NCBI RefSeq assembly: GCF_002964665.1
Contig: NZ_PQBZ01000042.1
Coordinates: 124,001 to 188,000, forward strand
DNA: 64,000 nucleotides
Direction: 5' to 3'
DNA from: Pseudoalteromonas sp. T1lg23B
Lineage (GTDB): Bacteria; Pseudomonadota; Gammaproteobacteria; Enterobacterales; Alteromonadaceae
Under the pieces are notes generated by a model that worked only from the letters and a program-made list of their open reading frames with translations, did not search any database and had not been told where the DNA came from. A program made the translations under genes and the position numbers. Shown here piece by piece: positions 37,596 through 48,487 of the stretch (the first letter of the stretch is position 1; every line of letters begins with the position of its first letter).

Positions 37596-37633
37596 TGCTA
37601 TGTCAAAAATATTTTACTTCAGGTTAGGTTTTC

Positions 37634-38134
37634 ATGACTCGGCAAGCATATTTAAAAGAACTATTACAGAGTATAAGTTTTAGAGAACTTACATTAAGCG
37701 TTGATTTGCTGGTAAGCACATACATTGGCTATTTCTACTTATCGAGTCTGTTTAGCGCGACTTCGGATCAACTGGCTTCATCTTCATGGTTATCAGCGCT
37801 TCTGCTACAAGTTATTACTTACAGCATCGTGCTTATGGTCTTGAGCTACTTACTGCTGGCATTTGTCAGTGACGATGAATTGGAACAGCCGCTAGATGTC
37901 AGGGAAAAGCAAATTAATTTAGTCGGCTATAAATACAAGGCATATATTTTACAAGCAGGGATTTGCATCGCTATTTTTCAATATCAAGCACAAGCAAACG
38001 GTTGGGGTCCAGCCGCTGAATATAATATCCCCTATCTACCCTTACATGTGATGGTGAGCGCGTTCTTGTTTGCAGAAGTTTTCACCTATGGCATCCAGTT
38101 ATACAAAGGCCGAACGGGTGACATCTATGAGTAA
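37634..38134 (+). CDS. Four-helix inner-membrane protein paired with an XRE regulator
   Basis: A 166-residue membrane protein with about four hydrophobic helices (near 23-42, 55-80, 105-122 and 135-155) and a short charged loop DDELEQPLDVREKQ. I do not recognise its function. It overlaps the next gene by 8 bases. Membrane proteins of this size encoded with a small XRE regulator are a frequent pair in bacteria, and the regulator usually controls the pair itself. Confidence 0.7.
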   Translation: MTRQAYLKELLQSISFRELTLSVDLLVSTYIGYFYLSSLFSATSDQLASSSWLSALLLQVITYSIVLMVLSYLLLAFVSDDELEQPLDVREKQINLVGYKYKAYILQAGICIAIFQYQAQANGWGPAAEYNIPYLPLHVMVSAFLFAEVFTYGIQLYKGRTGDIYE

Positions 38135-38345
38135 ATGCGCGATTAGCAATTCAATTCGGACACTACGGTTTTTACACAATGAAATGACCCAAAAGCAATT
38201 AGCGGAAGCCATTGGAGTAACGCGACAAACCGTAATGGCTATTGAAGCAAACAAATATTCGCCTACCTTGGAAGTTGCCTTCAAAATCGCAGCGGTGTTT
38301 AACCTGCCATTAGAGCAGGTATTTCAATATAATGAAAAAAATTAA
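38127..38345 (+). CDS. Small XRE-family helix-turn-helix regulator
   Basis: A 72-residue protein consisting of a single HTH_3 domain: IRTLRFLHNEMTQKQLAEAI, GVTRQTVMAIEANKYSPTLE, then the closing segment LPLEQVFQY. This belongs to the YozG/HipB-like small regulators with the VTRQTVxxIE recognition helix. The ATG at 38127 overlaps the end of the membrane-protein gene; an in-frame upstream ATG would lie inside that gene and adds no domain. Confidence 0.85.
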   Translation: MSKCAISNSIRTLRFLHNEMTQKQLAEAIGVTRQTVMAIEANKYSPTLEVAFKIAAVFNLPLEQVFQYNEKN

Positions 38346-38502
38346 CTTTTAAATAATATTTCAATTTCTTAAAAAGAAACCATACATTCCCGTGGTGTAA
38401 CAAACAGACATTGAGCACATTTTTAAATAAATATCACCGCCGTGTTTAAACTAATTTCTCGCTTGCTGCGACTAAGCTGATAAAACACAGGACTGTAACG
38501 TT

Positions 38503-39117
38503 ATGAAAAATAAATTGTTGTCACTTGGTAGTATATTCACAACTGCCTTTTTAACTGCCTGCTCAAATCCCCCTGTTGATTGTGATGCCTTCCCCGCTCA
38601 AGAAGATTCAAATTACGTATTACCTTATCAAACCGGGGAAACATATAAAGTGTTAGTTTCGACAGGCCATTACAGAACGGAAAATCAAGGCGTCGGCCTA
38701 TACGCGATTGATTTCGTTATACCCATCGGTAGCAAAATTGTAGCGGCCAGAGACGGTGAAGTCGTCTCGTTACGCGAAATATATCAAGACTACAACGGCG
38801 AAGATCTAAAAGAAAACTACATCTTTATTCGCCATGATGATGGCACTATTGCTCGTTATTTTCACCTTACCCACAAAGGCGTTTTGGTCAATGAAGGGGA
38901 TAAAGTCAAAGCTGGAGAGGTTATTGGCTTAAGTGGTAACACAGGACAAAGTGGTGGACCACACCTTCACTTTGACGTACAAAAATGCGGCCCAAACCTA
39001 CCACCTCAATACAATAAGCTTCCCTGTGGACAAACAGTACCAATTACCTTTAAAAACACCACCTTCCACAAATGTGGCCTTAAAAGAGGTGAAAGCTACC
39101 TTGCTCTGAAGAACTGA
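38503..39117 (+). CDS. M23-family peptidase-like lipoprotein
   Basis: A 204-residue outer- or inner-membrane lipoprotein: the signal peptide ends in the lipobox LTAC with Cys20. A LytM/M23 beta fold follows: GLYAIDFVIPIGSKIVAARDGEVV, then RYFHL and the metal motif GGPHLHFD. The usual H-x3-D zinc ligand reads L-Y-A-I-D here; His56 in STGHY, a little upstream, may replace it, as in the YAxDF-type subgroup. The role is either peptidoglycan cleavage or regulation of amidases. A plus-strand terminator follows. Confidence 0.85.
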   Translation: MKNKLLSLGSIFTTAFLTACSNPPVDCDAFPAQEDSNYVLPYQTGETYKVLVSTGHYRTENQGVGLYAIDFVIPIGSKIVAARDGEVVSLREIYQDYNGEDLKENYIFIRHDDGTIARYFHLTHKGVLVNEGDKVKAGEVIGLSGNTGQSGGPHLHFDVQKCGPNLPPQYNKLPCGQTVPITFKNTTFHKCGLKRGESYLALKN

Positions 39118-39134
39118 TATCATAAAAACACTAG

Positions 39135-39166
39135 AACCCGCCCGAAAACTCTAGAGAGCGGGTTTT
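39135..39166 (+). terminator. Terminator after the M23 lipoprotein gene
   Basis: AACCCGC (39135-39141) with GCGGGTT (39158-39164), then TT; total of four Ts. The loop can form an inner AACTCTAGAG fold. Confidence 0.7.
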
Positions 39167-39218
39167 CCTGTGTCGAGCGGGTCACACGACCAATGTGGTT
39201 AGCAAAAAGTGTTCTACC

Positions 39219-41008
39219 CTATTTGACACCTTGTTCAGCTTCGGGGTGATCCACTCCCGTCCACGCTTTAAACAAACGCTGTTGCACGTCACTAGGAGAC
39301 GCTATTGCTCTGACACGCTTTTGTTTATCAAAGTCTTGATCCAGTTTAACCTCAGTACTCTTCAACTTATCACGGCGAATAAAGTCTACCTTAACCGTCT
39401 CTCCTCCTTCAAAGTAAGTCAAAGAATCTAAGAGATTATCTCTAACATGATGGCCATTGAAGGCGACTATTTTGTCCCCAGAGGTCAGGCCCGCTTGCCA
39501 TGCACTACTATCACGAGCCACATGCTTCAGTTGCAACAACTGCCCTTTAGACTCAGCAACGACGGCTAAGCTTGCAATAGGTTTCGCCCCTTCAGGACGG
39601 TACAACTCCAAGCCAACTTTACTCAGCAATACATCAAAATCTAAACTAACTGGCGAATCTACGTGTTGTTGCCACCACTGACGATAGTCATTACCAGAAA
39701 CTTGCTTTAGTATGTTTTTCACATCTTCCGATGTAAATGACTTAGGCAGTTTAAACTGTTTATATAGCTGCCTGTGCACATCACGATAACTTACCTACCC
39801 TCTGAATTTTCGAGCAAATCTATATCCAATGCCATAGAGATAAGCGCACCTTCCAAATAGATGTTGGTACTGTAGTTGAGACCGTGGTCACCACCTTGAT
39901 TAATCCATTTATCGAAACTAGTTTGCGCAGCAGACTGAACCTGTCGGCCAGGCTTATCTAAATGTCTATCAATGGTACTAGTCAGGTTTTTGAAAAATTC
40001 ATCCGTTTTCATGATACCCGCACTCAACAATAAATAATCTTCCAGATAACTGGTAGACCCTTCAGAGAGCCACAATAGGTCACTGTAATTGGGGTTGACG
40101 TAATCATAGGGTACCAACCCTGCCGGACGGTAGTTTTTCACATTCCAAGTGTGGATAAATTCATGGGCAGCAGTAGACATAAAACTCAGATGATCTTCGC
40201 GCTTAGCGAACGTATCTCTGTGGCGCTGTATGATGGTTGAATTCAAATGTTCAGTCGCGCCTCTCGCATCGCTTGTCGCATGTACCATAAACACGAAACG
40301 TTCATAGGGGTATTCATGCCAAATAAGCGTGCCTGTTTTAACTAGCTTTTTGAGGTCATCTAAGATTCGTTTGGCGTCAAAGTTCCCCTCCCCCCATATA
40401 ACTAGCTCATAATTTCTGTCATCAACGGAGAATTTATAGTGTTCATTGAGTCCAGTTTCGATAGGCGAATCAACAAGTACATCATAGTTTTCAGCAACAA
40501 ACGTATGCTTGTTGTCCGCATACTCCATACCCGATACTGACCGCCATTGTTTGGGGACATCAAGTGCCACCTTAACGGGCTCTTGACGAAATGAATCTGA
40601 GAACATGAAAAAGCCTGATGCATCAATAAATGCGTGACTATCGTCGATGTGACGCACTCGTTTGGCAAGTTGATTTGCGTATACCTGATAACTTACGTTT
40701 ACTTGCGCAGGATTATCGAGATGAACACGCCATGTGCTTTTATCAATTTTTTGCCAATTTAACGTATTGCCTTCATGATCTGTCGCATTGAAATAGCGAA
40801 TACCGTTCGCAAGGTTCAATACTTCGTAGCGTCCGGTGCGCCAATCTGGTAATTTAATATCTAGGTGGGCTTGCGCGGATTTAGGAAATGACACTGAAAC
40901 ATTACCCAAATGATGCTCAGGCTGTTCTATGGTGAGTTTATACTCAACATCAGCGAAAACACTGAGAGAAACTAAACTAACTGGCAATAATAGATTTTTA
41001 AAATGCAT
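39219..41008 (-). pseudogene. M61-family peptidase with PDZ domain, single-base frameshift
   Basis: Two frames together make one exported M61 (glycyl-aminopeptidase-like) protein of about 595 residues. The first, from 41008, has a signal peptide ending SVFA, an N-terminal beta domain and the zinc motif HEFIH at 282-286 with the downstream Glu in WLSEGSTSYLEDYL; it stops at 39791. The rest, in another frame, continues as VSYRDVHRQLYKQFKLPKSF and holds a PDZ domain (LKHVARDSSAWQAGLTSGDKIVAFNG) to the stop at 39219. One base seems missing in 39794-39800: adding one base to GGT AG_ GTA AGT restores the frame. The catalytic part would still be made without the PDZ domain. Either a base-call error or a real mutation. 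Confidence 0.85.
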
Positions 41009-41194
41009 ATTGTAATCACGCTGTAACTAACTTATGCCCAGCATAACAAAACTATTAGTTTCCTAATTAAAAAACTCGGTGAATACACAATTTGCTTGGG
41101 TAACATGGCCCTAGCTCAAAATTCATGAACATGAAATAAAGAATTGATGTAAACTTAAGTTAAAACCCTGTGAAGATGGAAGTGGTTAAGATTG

Positions 41195-42742
41195 GTGACT
41201 AAAAACTCTGCGCTATTAGAAAAAAAACTAGAACAAACTATCAAGGCCCGCAAAGCGCTTGAAACCGCACGCAAGCATCAGGTAGAAGTACTATCACAAT
41301 TTGCTGTTAAGCTGTCGCTTAGCTGTAAAGGTCAAGATGTGGCACTGGATAACCAATTAGCCAAGTTTCGTAGTGTTCTACAAAAAGGTATGGACTTTAA
41401 AGAGTTCGAGCCTTTGATCGAGAGTATGAACGAAACCCTTAAAAATCAGGAAGCTATCAATTCTGCAAATAGCCGTGCACTTGAGCAGAGCATTTTAACT
41501 GCCGGAAAGCAGCTGCAAAAAATCAAAGGATTACCAGATGACGGTCGCAGAAAATTGCGTCATTTATTGGATCATGAACTAGCGAATATCAATACAACCA
41601 ACGACTACATTCCAGTGCTTAATAAACTTTCTGATCTTTATCTGCAAGCGCTGCAATTGAAGTTATCGCAAGCCAATGTCGCAGATGCACCGGAACAATC
41701 ACAAGCAAGCCCAGAAATTGCGTCTGAGTTACTCAATTTGGCCAACGAACTAACCTTTGACGAAGATGTGTCACAAGAAGTTAAGGCTATTAAAGGCAAC
41801 ATCACACTCAATGATAATGTTGATTCATTGCTGGACTCATCGCTCAATATCATCAGGGTGATAGTCAAAAGTATTGCTCGTGAACGGCAGTCAGCTCAGG
41901 GTTTTTTAGTATCGCTTAACCAAACGTTGGAAGAGCTCAATACATCGATTGTAGAGACGACCAAACACTCACAAAACGTCAATAAACAAATTACCAATTT
42001 AAACAAAAAAATAGAAGCTAAGATCCAGAGTTTAAATTCGCGAACTCAAGAAGCGACGTCAATCAGTGAGCTGAAAAGCTTAGTTGATGGTGAATTAAAG
42101 ATGCTGAGTCAGGATTTGATCGAACGTGAGCGTATCGAGCATGAAGACAAAAAAGCACTGTATGAAAGCTTTGAGAAAATTAATGATCGCATCAATGTAC
42201 TCGAGACCAAAGTTAATACCTATAAAAAACGCTTGTCTGAGCAACGCTTTAAAAGCCTATTAGACGGGTTAACCAAGTTACCTAATCGCACCGCGTTTGA
42301 TGATAGATTTAATCAAGAGTTTCATTTGTTCGGCGTTAATAAAGGCGATATAACTTTGGTAGTTATTGATGTGGATCACTTTAAATCAATCAATGACAAA
42401 TATGGTCATAGTGCGGGTGACAAGACATTACAAGTTATTGCAAGAGCCTTGAAAAAAGCGATACGTAAAACCGATTTCATTGCGCGTTATGGCGGTGAAG
42501 AATTTGTTCTACTTATGCCAGGGATGCACTTAGAGCATGCTAAGCAGCCACTTGAAAAATTGCGCAATACCATTAAGTCGATCCCTTTTAAGTTTAAAGA
42601 GACGCAAGTACAAATCACCATATCTTTAGGCGCAACGCAATTTAAAGATGGTGATACCCCGCTGTCCGCTTTTGATAGAGCAGATAGCGCACTTTACGAG
42701 GCTAAAAATAGCGGACGAGACCGCTTATGCCTTCGTGAATAA
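41195..42742 (+). CDS. Diguanylate cyclase with long coiled-coil N-terminus
   Basis: A cytoplasmic GGDEF protein of 515 residues. The first 340 residues are helical with heptad-like stretches ([38 protein letters not shown]) and no recognised sensor domain. The C-terminal GGDEF domain has the active-site loop GGEEF near residue 435 and an RKTD inhibitory I-site five residues before it, so c-di-GMP synthesis with product inhibition is expected. The start is uncertain: GTG at 41195 or the TTG codon before it, with weak ribosome signals. ppnN follows after 13 bases. Confidence 0.9.
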   Translation: MTKNSALLEKKLEQTIKARKALETARKHQVEVLSQFAVKLSLSCKGQDVALDNQLAKFRSVLQKGMDFKEFEPLIESMNETLKNQEAINSANSRALEQSILTAGKQLQKIKGLPDDGRRKLRHLLDHELANINTTNDYIPVLNKLSDLYLQALQLKLSQANVADAPEQSQASPEIASELLNLANELTFDEDVSQEVKAIKGNITLNDNVDSLLDSSLNIIRVIVKSIARERQSAQGFLVSLNQTLEELNTSIVETTKHSQNVNKQITNLNKKIEAKIQSLNSRTQEATSISELKSLVDGELKMLSQDLIERERIEHEDKKALYESFEKINDRINVLETKVNTYKKRLSEQRFKSLLDGLTKLPNRTAFDDRFNQEFHLFGVNKGDITLVVIDVDHFKSINDKYGHSAGDKTLQVIARALKKAIRKTDFIARYGGEEFVLLMPGMHLEHAKQPLEKLRNTIKSIPFKFKETQVQITISLGATQFKDGDTPLSAFDRADSALYEAKNSGRDRLCLRE

Positions 42743-42755
42743 CAAGGAGAAGCCT

Positions 42756-44099
42756 ATGCAAATACAGTTAAATCCAACTGGCGTACTAAATTTACTATCT
42801 CAACTTGAGGTAGACTTACTACAGCAGTCTTCTAATAGCGAACGGTATAGGTTATTTCGCAACTGCGCTTTAGCTGTGCTAAATGTAGGCAGCCACACTG
42901 ACTCAAGCTCAGAGATTTACAATAAATATCAAGATTTTGACATCAGGCTTATTGCGAGAGAGCGTGGCATTAAAATCGAGTTGACCAATCCACCTGAAAC
43001 AGCCTTCGTAGATGGTGAGATTATTTTAGGTATTCATGAACACATTTTCTCTGTGATCCGAGATATTTTATTTATATGTCAGCGCCATCAAGAGCAAATT
43101 AATACGCCTCGTGAGATCACTCATATGGTGTTTGATATGTTGCGTAACGCTGATGCGCTAGAAGTTAATTCCGACCCAAATATAATTACTTGCTGGGGCG
43201 GTCATTCTATTAACGAAGTCGAATATCAATACACTAAAGAAGTGGGTTACCAGCTAGGCCTCAGAGGGCTAAATATTTGCACAGGATGTGGGCCTGGGGC
43301 GATGAAAGGCCCAATGAAAGGCGCTACTATCGGCCATGCAAAACAAAGGATCAGTAATAATCGCTACCTTGGTCTTACAGAACCCAGCATTATTGCGGCG
43401 GAACCACCTAATCCAATCGTTAATGAACTCGTCATTCTCCCTGATATAGAAAAACGACTCGAAGCGTTTGTACGTACAGCACATGGCATCATTATTTTCC
43501 CTGGTGGAGCCGGAACAGCTGAAGAGTTACTTTACTTGCTAGGTATTTTGCTTCATCCAGAGAATGAAAAGCAGTGCTTACCCGTTATACTCACAGGCCC
43601 CAAAGAGTCTGCTGGCTATTTTGAGGAAATCTGTACTTTCGTAAAAAGTACGCTCGGCGAAGCCGCATTAGAGAAGTTTGAGGTTATTGTTGATGACGCA
43701 GCGTTGGTAGCACGAAAACTCAAAGCTGGCATGAAACAGGTGAGAGAGTACCGCAAGGAACAAGGTGATGCCTATTACTTCAATTGGACATTGAAAATAG
43801 ACAATGAATTTCAAATGCCTTTTGCACCGACACACGAAAATATGTCGGCGCTAGACCTACACCTAAATCAACCTACTCAACAACTCGCGGCAAATTTGCG
43901 TCGCGCTTTTTCAGGGATTGTAGCGGGTAATGTTAAAGATGAAGGTATACAAGCAATTAAACAACATGGCCCTTATACACTCACTGGTGACACATCATTA
44001 ATGAAAGATATGGACAAATTACTGCGTGCCTTCGTTGATCAAGGAAGAATGAAACTACCCGGCAGCAAATATACTCCCTGTTATCAAATAAAAGCATGA
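42756..44099 (+). CDS. ppnN: Nucleotide 5'-monophosphate nucleosidase (PpnN/YgdH)
   Basis: A 447-residue enzyme that hydrolyses purine and pyrimidine nucleoside monophosphates to base and ribose-5-phosphate; in E. coli it is stimulated by (p)ppGpp. The LOG-type motif [15 protein letters not shown] (near 245-260) and [14 protein letters not shown] mark the nucleotide site. N- and C-terminal extensions are those of the PpnN subfamily rather than short LOG proteins. AAGGAG is 6 bases before the ATG at 42756. It overlaps xni by 4 bases. Confidence 0.94.
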   Translation: MQIQLNPTGVLNLLSQLEVDLLQQSSNSERYRLFRNCALAVLNVGSHTDSSSEIYNKYQDFDIRLIARERGIKIELTNPPETAFVDGEIILGIHEHIFSVIRDILFICQRHQEQINTPREITHMVFDMLRNADALEVNSDPNIITCWGGHSINEVEYQYTKEVGYQLGLRGLNICTGCGPGAMKGPMKGATIGHAKQRISNNRYLGLTEPSIIAAEPPNPIVNELVILPDIEKRLEAFVRTAHGIIIFPGGAGTAEELLYLLGILLHPENEKQCLPVILTGPKESAGYFEEICTFVKSTLGEAALEKFEVIVDDAALVARKLKAGMKQVREYRKEQGDAYYFNWTLKIDNEFQMPFAPTHENMSALDLHLNQPTQQLAANLRRAFSGIVAGNVKDEGIQAIKQHGPYTLTGDTSLMKDMDKLLRAFVDQGRMKLPGSKYTPCYQIKA

Positions 44100-44884
44100 A
44101 TCAAAAATTAGTACTTATAGATGCGTTGAATTTAATTCGACGCATCTATGCTGTGGATGAACAACACAGTCACCGTAGTGAAAAACAAACCGTGCTGTCA
44201 TGTAAAAGCCGCGTGAGTCATGCGACTCGTAAATTACTCAAACTGACACAGGCCACCCATGCCATTGCCGTCTTTGACGGACAAAAGAGCTGGAGATACC
44301 ACTACTATGACAAGTACAAGCACAGCCGCAAACCCATGCCACAACTTTTGTCAGATAACCTTGATATGATTGCTGAGGCATTCGGCGATCATGGTGTCAC
44401 TGTTTACAAACCTACCCAAGATGAAGCCGACGACATTATTGCGACCCTTGCGAGTAAGGCCAAAAAGGCCAAAGTGCAATCTGTTATCGTCTCTACCGAC
44501 AAAGGGTTTATGCCTTTGCTCGACACAAAAATTGAGATCTACGACTATTTTAAACGCCACTGGCTTTGCGATAGAGATATTGAAGAGCGCTTTAACGTTA
44601 GCAAACATCAGCTAGTAGACTTTTGGGCATTAAGCGGAGATAAGACCAACGATATTCCTGGCGTTCAGGGCATTGGCCAAAAATCTGCAGCTCAACTGGT
44701 TAATCAATATCCTCAGATCTCTGCTGCACTCGAAGACCCTGAGTGCAAGAAAGCATTAAAAAATAAGCTGTTGGCTGGAATGGAAGACTATGTGATAAGC
44801 AAGCATTTAGTGACACTTAGAACAGATATTCATTTGGGTTTTAACATGAAACAACTCAGGCTCACATGCCATGACGTTGATTAG
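44096..44884 (+). CDS. xni: Flap endonuclease Xni (ExoIX)
   Basis: A 262-residue nuclease of the 5'-3' exonuclease/flap endonuclease fold, related to the N-terminal domain of DNA polymerase I. It begins [19 protein letters not shown]; acidic metal residues occur in AVFDGQK and [13 protein letters not shown] helix-hairpin-helix segment is in [21 protein letters not shown] overlap with ppnN shows coupling; ygdH and xni also lie near each other in E. coli. Confidence 0.94.
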   Translation: MNQKLVLIDALNLIRRIYAVDEQHSHRSEKQTVLSCKSRVSHATRKLLKLTQATHAIAVFDGQKSWRYHYYDKYKHSRKPMPQLLSDNLDMIAEAFGDHGVTVYKPTQDEADDIIATLASKAKKAKVQSVIVSTDKGFMPLLDTKIEIYDYFKRHWLCDRDIEERFNVSKHQLVDFWALSGDKTNDIPGVQGIGQKSAAQLVNQYPQISAALEDPECKKALKNKLLAGMEDYVISKHLVTLRTDIHLGFNMKQLRLTCHDVD

Positions 44885-44950
44885 TCGCAACTTGGTTTGT
44901 CGTCTGTTAAGCTTTGTTATACTCTCACTCCGTTATCCGGTGAGTTCTCT

Positions 44951-45334
44951 ATGATCAAAAAAGTATTGCAGTACATCGTTTTGGGCCTTGCGGTTTATGC
45001 AGCAATTGTGATGTTAGTTATTAATTTTTACAAAGATGATCCTCAAGCCATGATTTGGCAAGACAGGGAAGCATTTAACAACCGTTACATCAACAAACTC
45101 AAACCTGACCAAGACATTAATATTAATGACGTGCTTGAGACATTAGGTAGCCCTGATCTGACATACGTTAAAAAGCAGCCAGAAAAAATGTTGCAAATTG
45201 TTTATTACCGCACGCAACTGGTCAAACCCGATGGTATCACCACACAAGATGAGTGCACCGGCCTGCTATTCGAGAATGGAAAATTAATCCTTTGGGGGCC
45301 TGCTGCAAGCGTGGCCTATGAGAAGGCATTGTAA
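44951..45334 (+). CDS. DUF3192-family protein with one N-terminal membrane helix
   Basis: A 127-residue protein anchored by one hydrophobic segment (about 6-26, VLQYIVLGLAVYAAIVMLVI). The rest is periplasmic and matches DUF3192: a Y-I-N-K-L-K start, ETLGSPDL, VYYRTQLVKPDGITTQDECT and a final FENGKLILWG. It resembles a BamE/SmpA-like fold in its G-SPD turn; its function is unknown. The ATG at 44951 has GGTGAG upstream. It is followed after 3 bases by the HD-GYP-like gene. Confidence 0.82.
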   Translation: MIKKVLQYIVLGLAVYAAIVMLVINFYKDDPQAMIWQDREAFNNRYINKLKPDQDININDVLETLGSPDLTYVKKQPEKMLQIVYYRTQLVKPDGITTQDECTGLLFENGKLILWGPAASVAYEKAL

Positions 45335-45337
45335 AAA

Positions 45338-47029
45338 ATGTCTGAATTTAAGCCTAGTCCAGCTCATTTAAAACGCCTTTTTGAGCATACACATCAGGCG
45401 CTTCGACTCTATTACAATAAACAGAAATGGCCCGCTATTTACCCTACGCTAAGTCAGCTTGCGGAACGCTTTGTACAAAGTTACCGCCATCAGCCCAACG
45501 CGTTACATGCACATTTACAGTTTTACGCCTCTGATCATGGTTATGCTACTAACCTCACCGTTAACCAATGTATTTTAGTGTGCGCGTTTTGTAGCGCCAA
45601 CGGCTACGACGCTAACTTCACCGAAGAGCTGGTTATTGCCGCATTAAGCGATCATTTATGTTGCTCTAATGAGACCAATAAAGCAGCCAGAGGTGATGTA
45701 CTCAGCACACAAGAAGCCAAACTGGTTAAGCTCAGGCATCAGTTTGCAATCACAATGCTGGAGAGCGCAAATGTGCCCCAAGGTCAACTACAACGTATTT
45801 TATCTCGTTTAGATAAATACACCACGGCCATTACTGGAAACAAATCCATTCCTTTGTATGATAACACCAGTATTTTAGTCACTTTAGCGAAGCGCATTGC
45901 TAAGGCCATCACACCTAGGCCAAAAGTGAAGACGTTCACGATTGTGCAAGCCCTTAAATCCCTTTACCTAGGGACACATAATGAATTCGCGCAAATTTCA
46001 CTGTTAGCGTTAGCAAGGCAGATAACCGATTATCCAGGTGGTTCACTGGTAAACTATAAAGGCCAACAAGCGTTAGTGCTATCCGCTACACACGATGGTT
46101 TATTGTTAGTGTTACTTGATAACAACAATGCTGTGGGCATGATAAAAACCAGCAAGCGTTTTACCCCCCGCTATCGCCCCATAACCACGTCTGACAGAAA
46201 GCTGCTTTATTCCATTTGGTTTAATGACCAAATACCACAACCTGTTGAAATACACAGCCATCAGGACGCAATTTGGCAAGCGATAACCAAGCTAGGCCAA
46301 CATCAATTTTTAGAGTTTAAAGCGATAGAAAAAGCTATCAAACCGTTTTATCAGATCACCTACGCATTACAGCAGGCGGCCAGACAGTATAACCGACAAG
46401 GACAAAAAGCCAGCACCGTACGTCATTGTCTGACTATGGTAGGGCTAGATACAGCAGGCCTGCTTTGCCAACGGGTCCTACTAGAAACACTGATCTCAGA
46501 GCTCCGTCACCCATTTGCTAATGACGTATGGCATAAATACAACCATCTTAACAAAATCATTATGACGCTACTGAGTCATGAACATTCAGAACAGTTCGAA
46601 CATCTTCTAAGTCCCTTTACTGCTGCTATTTATTTCATGTTGTCTAATCATAGTTGCGCGATTCGAAAACTAGTGAAAGGAAATACTGAAGAGCTGAATG
46701 AAAAGAGTGTATCTATCGCACATTTATTTGGCTTTGTACGTCTAAACGACGCGCAATTCACCGAATTTTCTAATAAATATTTTGCCCATTCCCCATCTCA
46801 CCAGGCATTTTTAGAAACTGAAAAAGCGGATAAAGATACGCTCAGTGACGAGGCGCGCCATCTGGTTGCAATAAAGCTATTAGCTAACCACACACTAGGA
46901 GAGTCTCAAGAGCTCAGTGCATGGCAAAGTCAATTACTTGAAGATGTAATCAAAGAGTTTCAATGGAACTCCTTGCGAGAGTTCTGCGATGCTTTTATTA
47001 CCCATGGACCAAGCTGCAATATCGATTAA
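45338..47029 (+). CDS. Degenerate HD-GYP-like protein with C-terminal HDOD-like helical region
   Basis: A 563-residue cytoplasmic protein. Residues 75-250 follow the layout of an HD-GYP domain: a helix ending AALSDHL where AxLHDIGK is normal, LSTQEAKLVKLRHQ, a stretch ending in IPLYDN where HHERWDGxGYP is normal, an RIAKAITPRPKV segment, and the terminal YPGGSLVNYKGQQALVL. The metal-binding HD pair and the GYP loop are lost, so c-di-GMP hydrolysis is unlikely. Residues about 315-450 (STVRHCLTMVGLDTAGLLCQ) resemble HDOD helices. It may act as a non-catalytic binding protein. The family call is mine by pattern and is not certain. Confidence 0.6.
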   Translation: MSEFKPSPAHLKRLFEHTHQALRLYYNKQKWPAIYPTLSQLAERFVQSYRHQPNALHAHLQFYASDHGYATNLTVNQCILVCAFCSANGYDANFTEELVIAALSDHLCCSNETNKAARGDVLSTQEAKLVKLRHQFAITMLESANVPQGQLQRILSRLDKYTTAITGNKSIPLYDNTSILVTLAKRIAKAITPRPKVKTFTIVQALKSLYLGTHNEFAQISLLALARQITDYPGGSLVNYKGQQALVLSATHDGLLLVLLDNNNAVGMIKTSKRFTPRYRPITTSDRKLLYSIWFNDQIPQPVEIHSHQDAIWQAITKLGQHQFLEFKAIEKAIKPFYQITYALQQAARQYNRQGQKASTVRHCLTMVGLDTAGLLCQRVLLETLISELRHPFANDVWHKYNHLNKIIMTLLSHEHSEQFEHLLSPFTAAIYFMLSNHSCAIRKLVKGNTEELNEKSVSIAHLFGFVRLNDAQFTEFSNKYFAHSPSHQAFLETEKADKDTLSDEARHLVAIKLLANHTLGESQELSAWQSQLLEDVIKEFQWNSLREFCDAFITHGPSCNID

Positions 47030-47261
47030 ATTCGCGCCACAACCCCGCCTATTATTTACGCAATAAATAAAACATATAACAAGCATAAATGCTGTGTATA
47101 CCCTATTTGTCATTCCATACTGGTATAAGTACGCATAAATTGTTATAAAACGCGCTTAAACTTTCAAGCGAACACACACCCTCCCTCTTTGTTTACTAAA
47201 CTTCTCAGTAGTGCCCATTGGGTGTGGTGTATTATTTATTTTTGATAAAGGAAAAACCAGA

Positions 47262-48269
47262 ATGGCTAAGCAAACCATTACCGTGATTAAAGGTGACGGC
47301 ATCGGTCCAAGCATTATTGATTCAGCAATTGAAATCTTAAATGCAGCGGGCTGTGACTTTGACTATGAATATGTAGATGCAGGTCTAGCTGCGTTAGAAA
47401 AAACTGGGGAGCTTCTTCCAAAAGAAACGCTTGATGTGATTGAAAAGAACAAAATCACTCTTAAAGGTCCTTTAACTACTCCGGTTGGCGAAGGTTTCAC
47501 TTCTATCAACGTAACGCTACGTAAGCATTTTGGTTTGTATGCAAACGTCCGTCCAGTTAAGTCTTTTGCTGGTACTAAAGCACGTTATGACGACATTGAC
47601 ATCATCACCGTACGTGAAAACACTCAAGGTATGTATTCTGGTCTGGGTCAAGTTGTTTCAGAAGACGGTAATGAAGCAGAAGCAATGTCTAAAATCACTC
47701 GTGAAGGCGCAGAGAAAATTGTAACGTTTGCGTATGAGTTAGCGCGTCGTGAAGGACGTAAAAAAGTAACGGCGGTTCATAAGGCCAACATCCTTAAGTC
47801 AACTTCAGGCCTGTTTCTAAAAGTTGCTCGTGAAGTAGGCGAGCGTTACCCAGACATCGAATCAGCAGAAATGATTGTAGATGCAACTTGTATGAAGTTA
47901 GTCATGACGCCAGAAGAGTTCGACGTGATTGTTACGACAAACTTATTTGGTGATATTTTGTCTGACCTGTGTGCTGGTCTTGTTGGTGGCCTAGGTATGG
48001 CACCAGGAGCAAACATTGGTGAGAATGCAGCTATTTTTGAAGCTGTTCACGGTAGTGCTCCTGATATCGCAGGCAAAAACCTAGCGAACCCAACGTCTGT
48101 TATTCTTGCTTCAATTCAAATGCTTGAGTATTTAGAAATGGGTGACACTGCTGACCGAATCAGAAATGCAGTAGCTGATGTAATTAAATCAGGTGACCGT
48201 ACAACACGTGATTTAGGCGGAAACCATGGCACAACTGACTTTACTCAGGCTGTGATCGAACGACTTTAA
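47262..48269 (+). CDS. NAD-dependent isocitrate dehydrogenase
   Basis: A 335-residue beta-decarboxylating dehydrogenase of the TCA cycle. The start is the ATG at 47262 with AAGGA upstream. It has ITVIKGDGIGPSIID, the substrate loop LRKHFGLYANVRPVK, and the metal-site segment TTNLFGDILSDLCAGL. The cofactor loop reads HGSAPDIAGK; Asp-Ile at this place marks NAD rather than NADP use. It differs from the larger NADP-type Icd. It stands alone with its own terminator. Confidence 0.93.
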   Translation: MAKQTITVIKGDGIGPSIIDSAIEILNAAGCDFDYEYVDAGLAALEKTGELLPKETLDVIEKNKITLKGPLTTPVGEGFTSINVTLRKHFGLYANVRPVKSFAGTKARYDDIDIITVRENTQGMYSGLGQVVSEDGNEAEAMSKITREGAEKIVTFAYELARREGRKKVTAVHKANILKSTSGLFLKVAREVGERYPDIESAEMIVDATCMKLVMTPEEFDVIVTTNLFGDILSDLCAGLVGGLGMAPGANIGENAAIFEAVHGSAPDIAGKNLANPTSVILASIQMLEYLEMGDTADRIRNAVADVIKSGDRTTRDLGGNHGTTDFTQAVIERL

Positions 48270-48276
48270 CGTCTAG

Positions 48277-48316
48277 TTGGGGACTGAATGATTCGGTCCC
48301 CCATCTTCTTGTTTTA
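48277..48316 (+). terminator. Terminator of the isocitrate dehydrogenase gene
   Basis: GGGGACTGAA (48279-48288) pairs with TTCGGTCCCC (48292-48301), one G-U pair, tight loop, followed by a T-rich tail ending in TTTT. Confidence 0.7.
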
Positions 48317-48487
48317 AATGCTACAACTTTTGTAAATCTGAAAACACCTTTTTCGAATAAATAAATCCAACCTCCCAAAAACCTGCATAATAACACCCCT
48401 TAAACGCTTTAAATTCACAATAAATACGCAAAATAATTTAAATAATCTTAAAAAATGCGTTTTTTATGCACATTCAAAGAACTGCCC

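Noticed and set aside
41176..41202. Eight-codon upstream open frame before the GGDEF gene
   Set aside because: No ribosome site and no meaningful codon pattern; likely chance.
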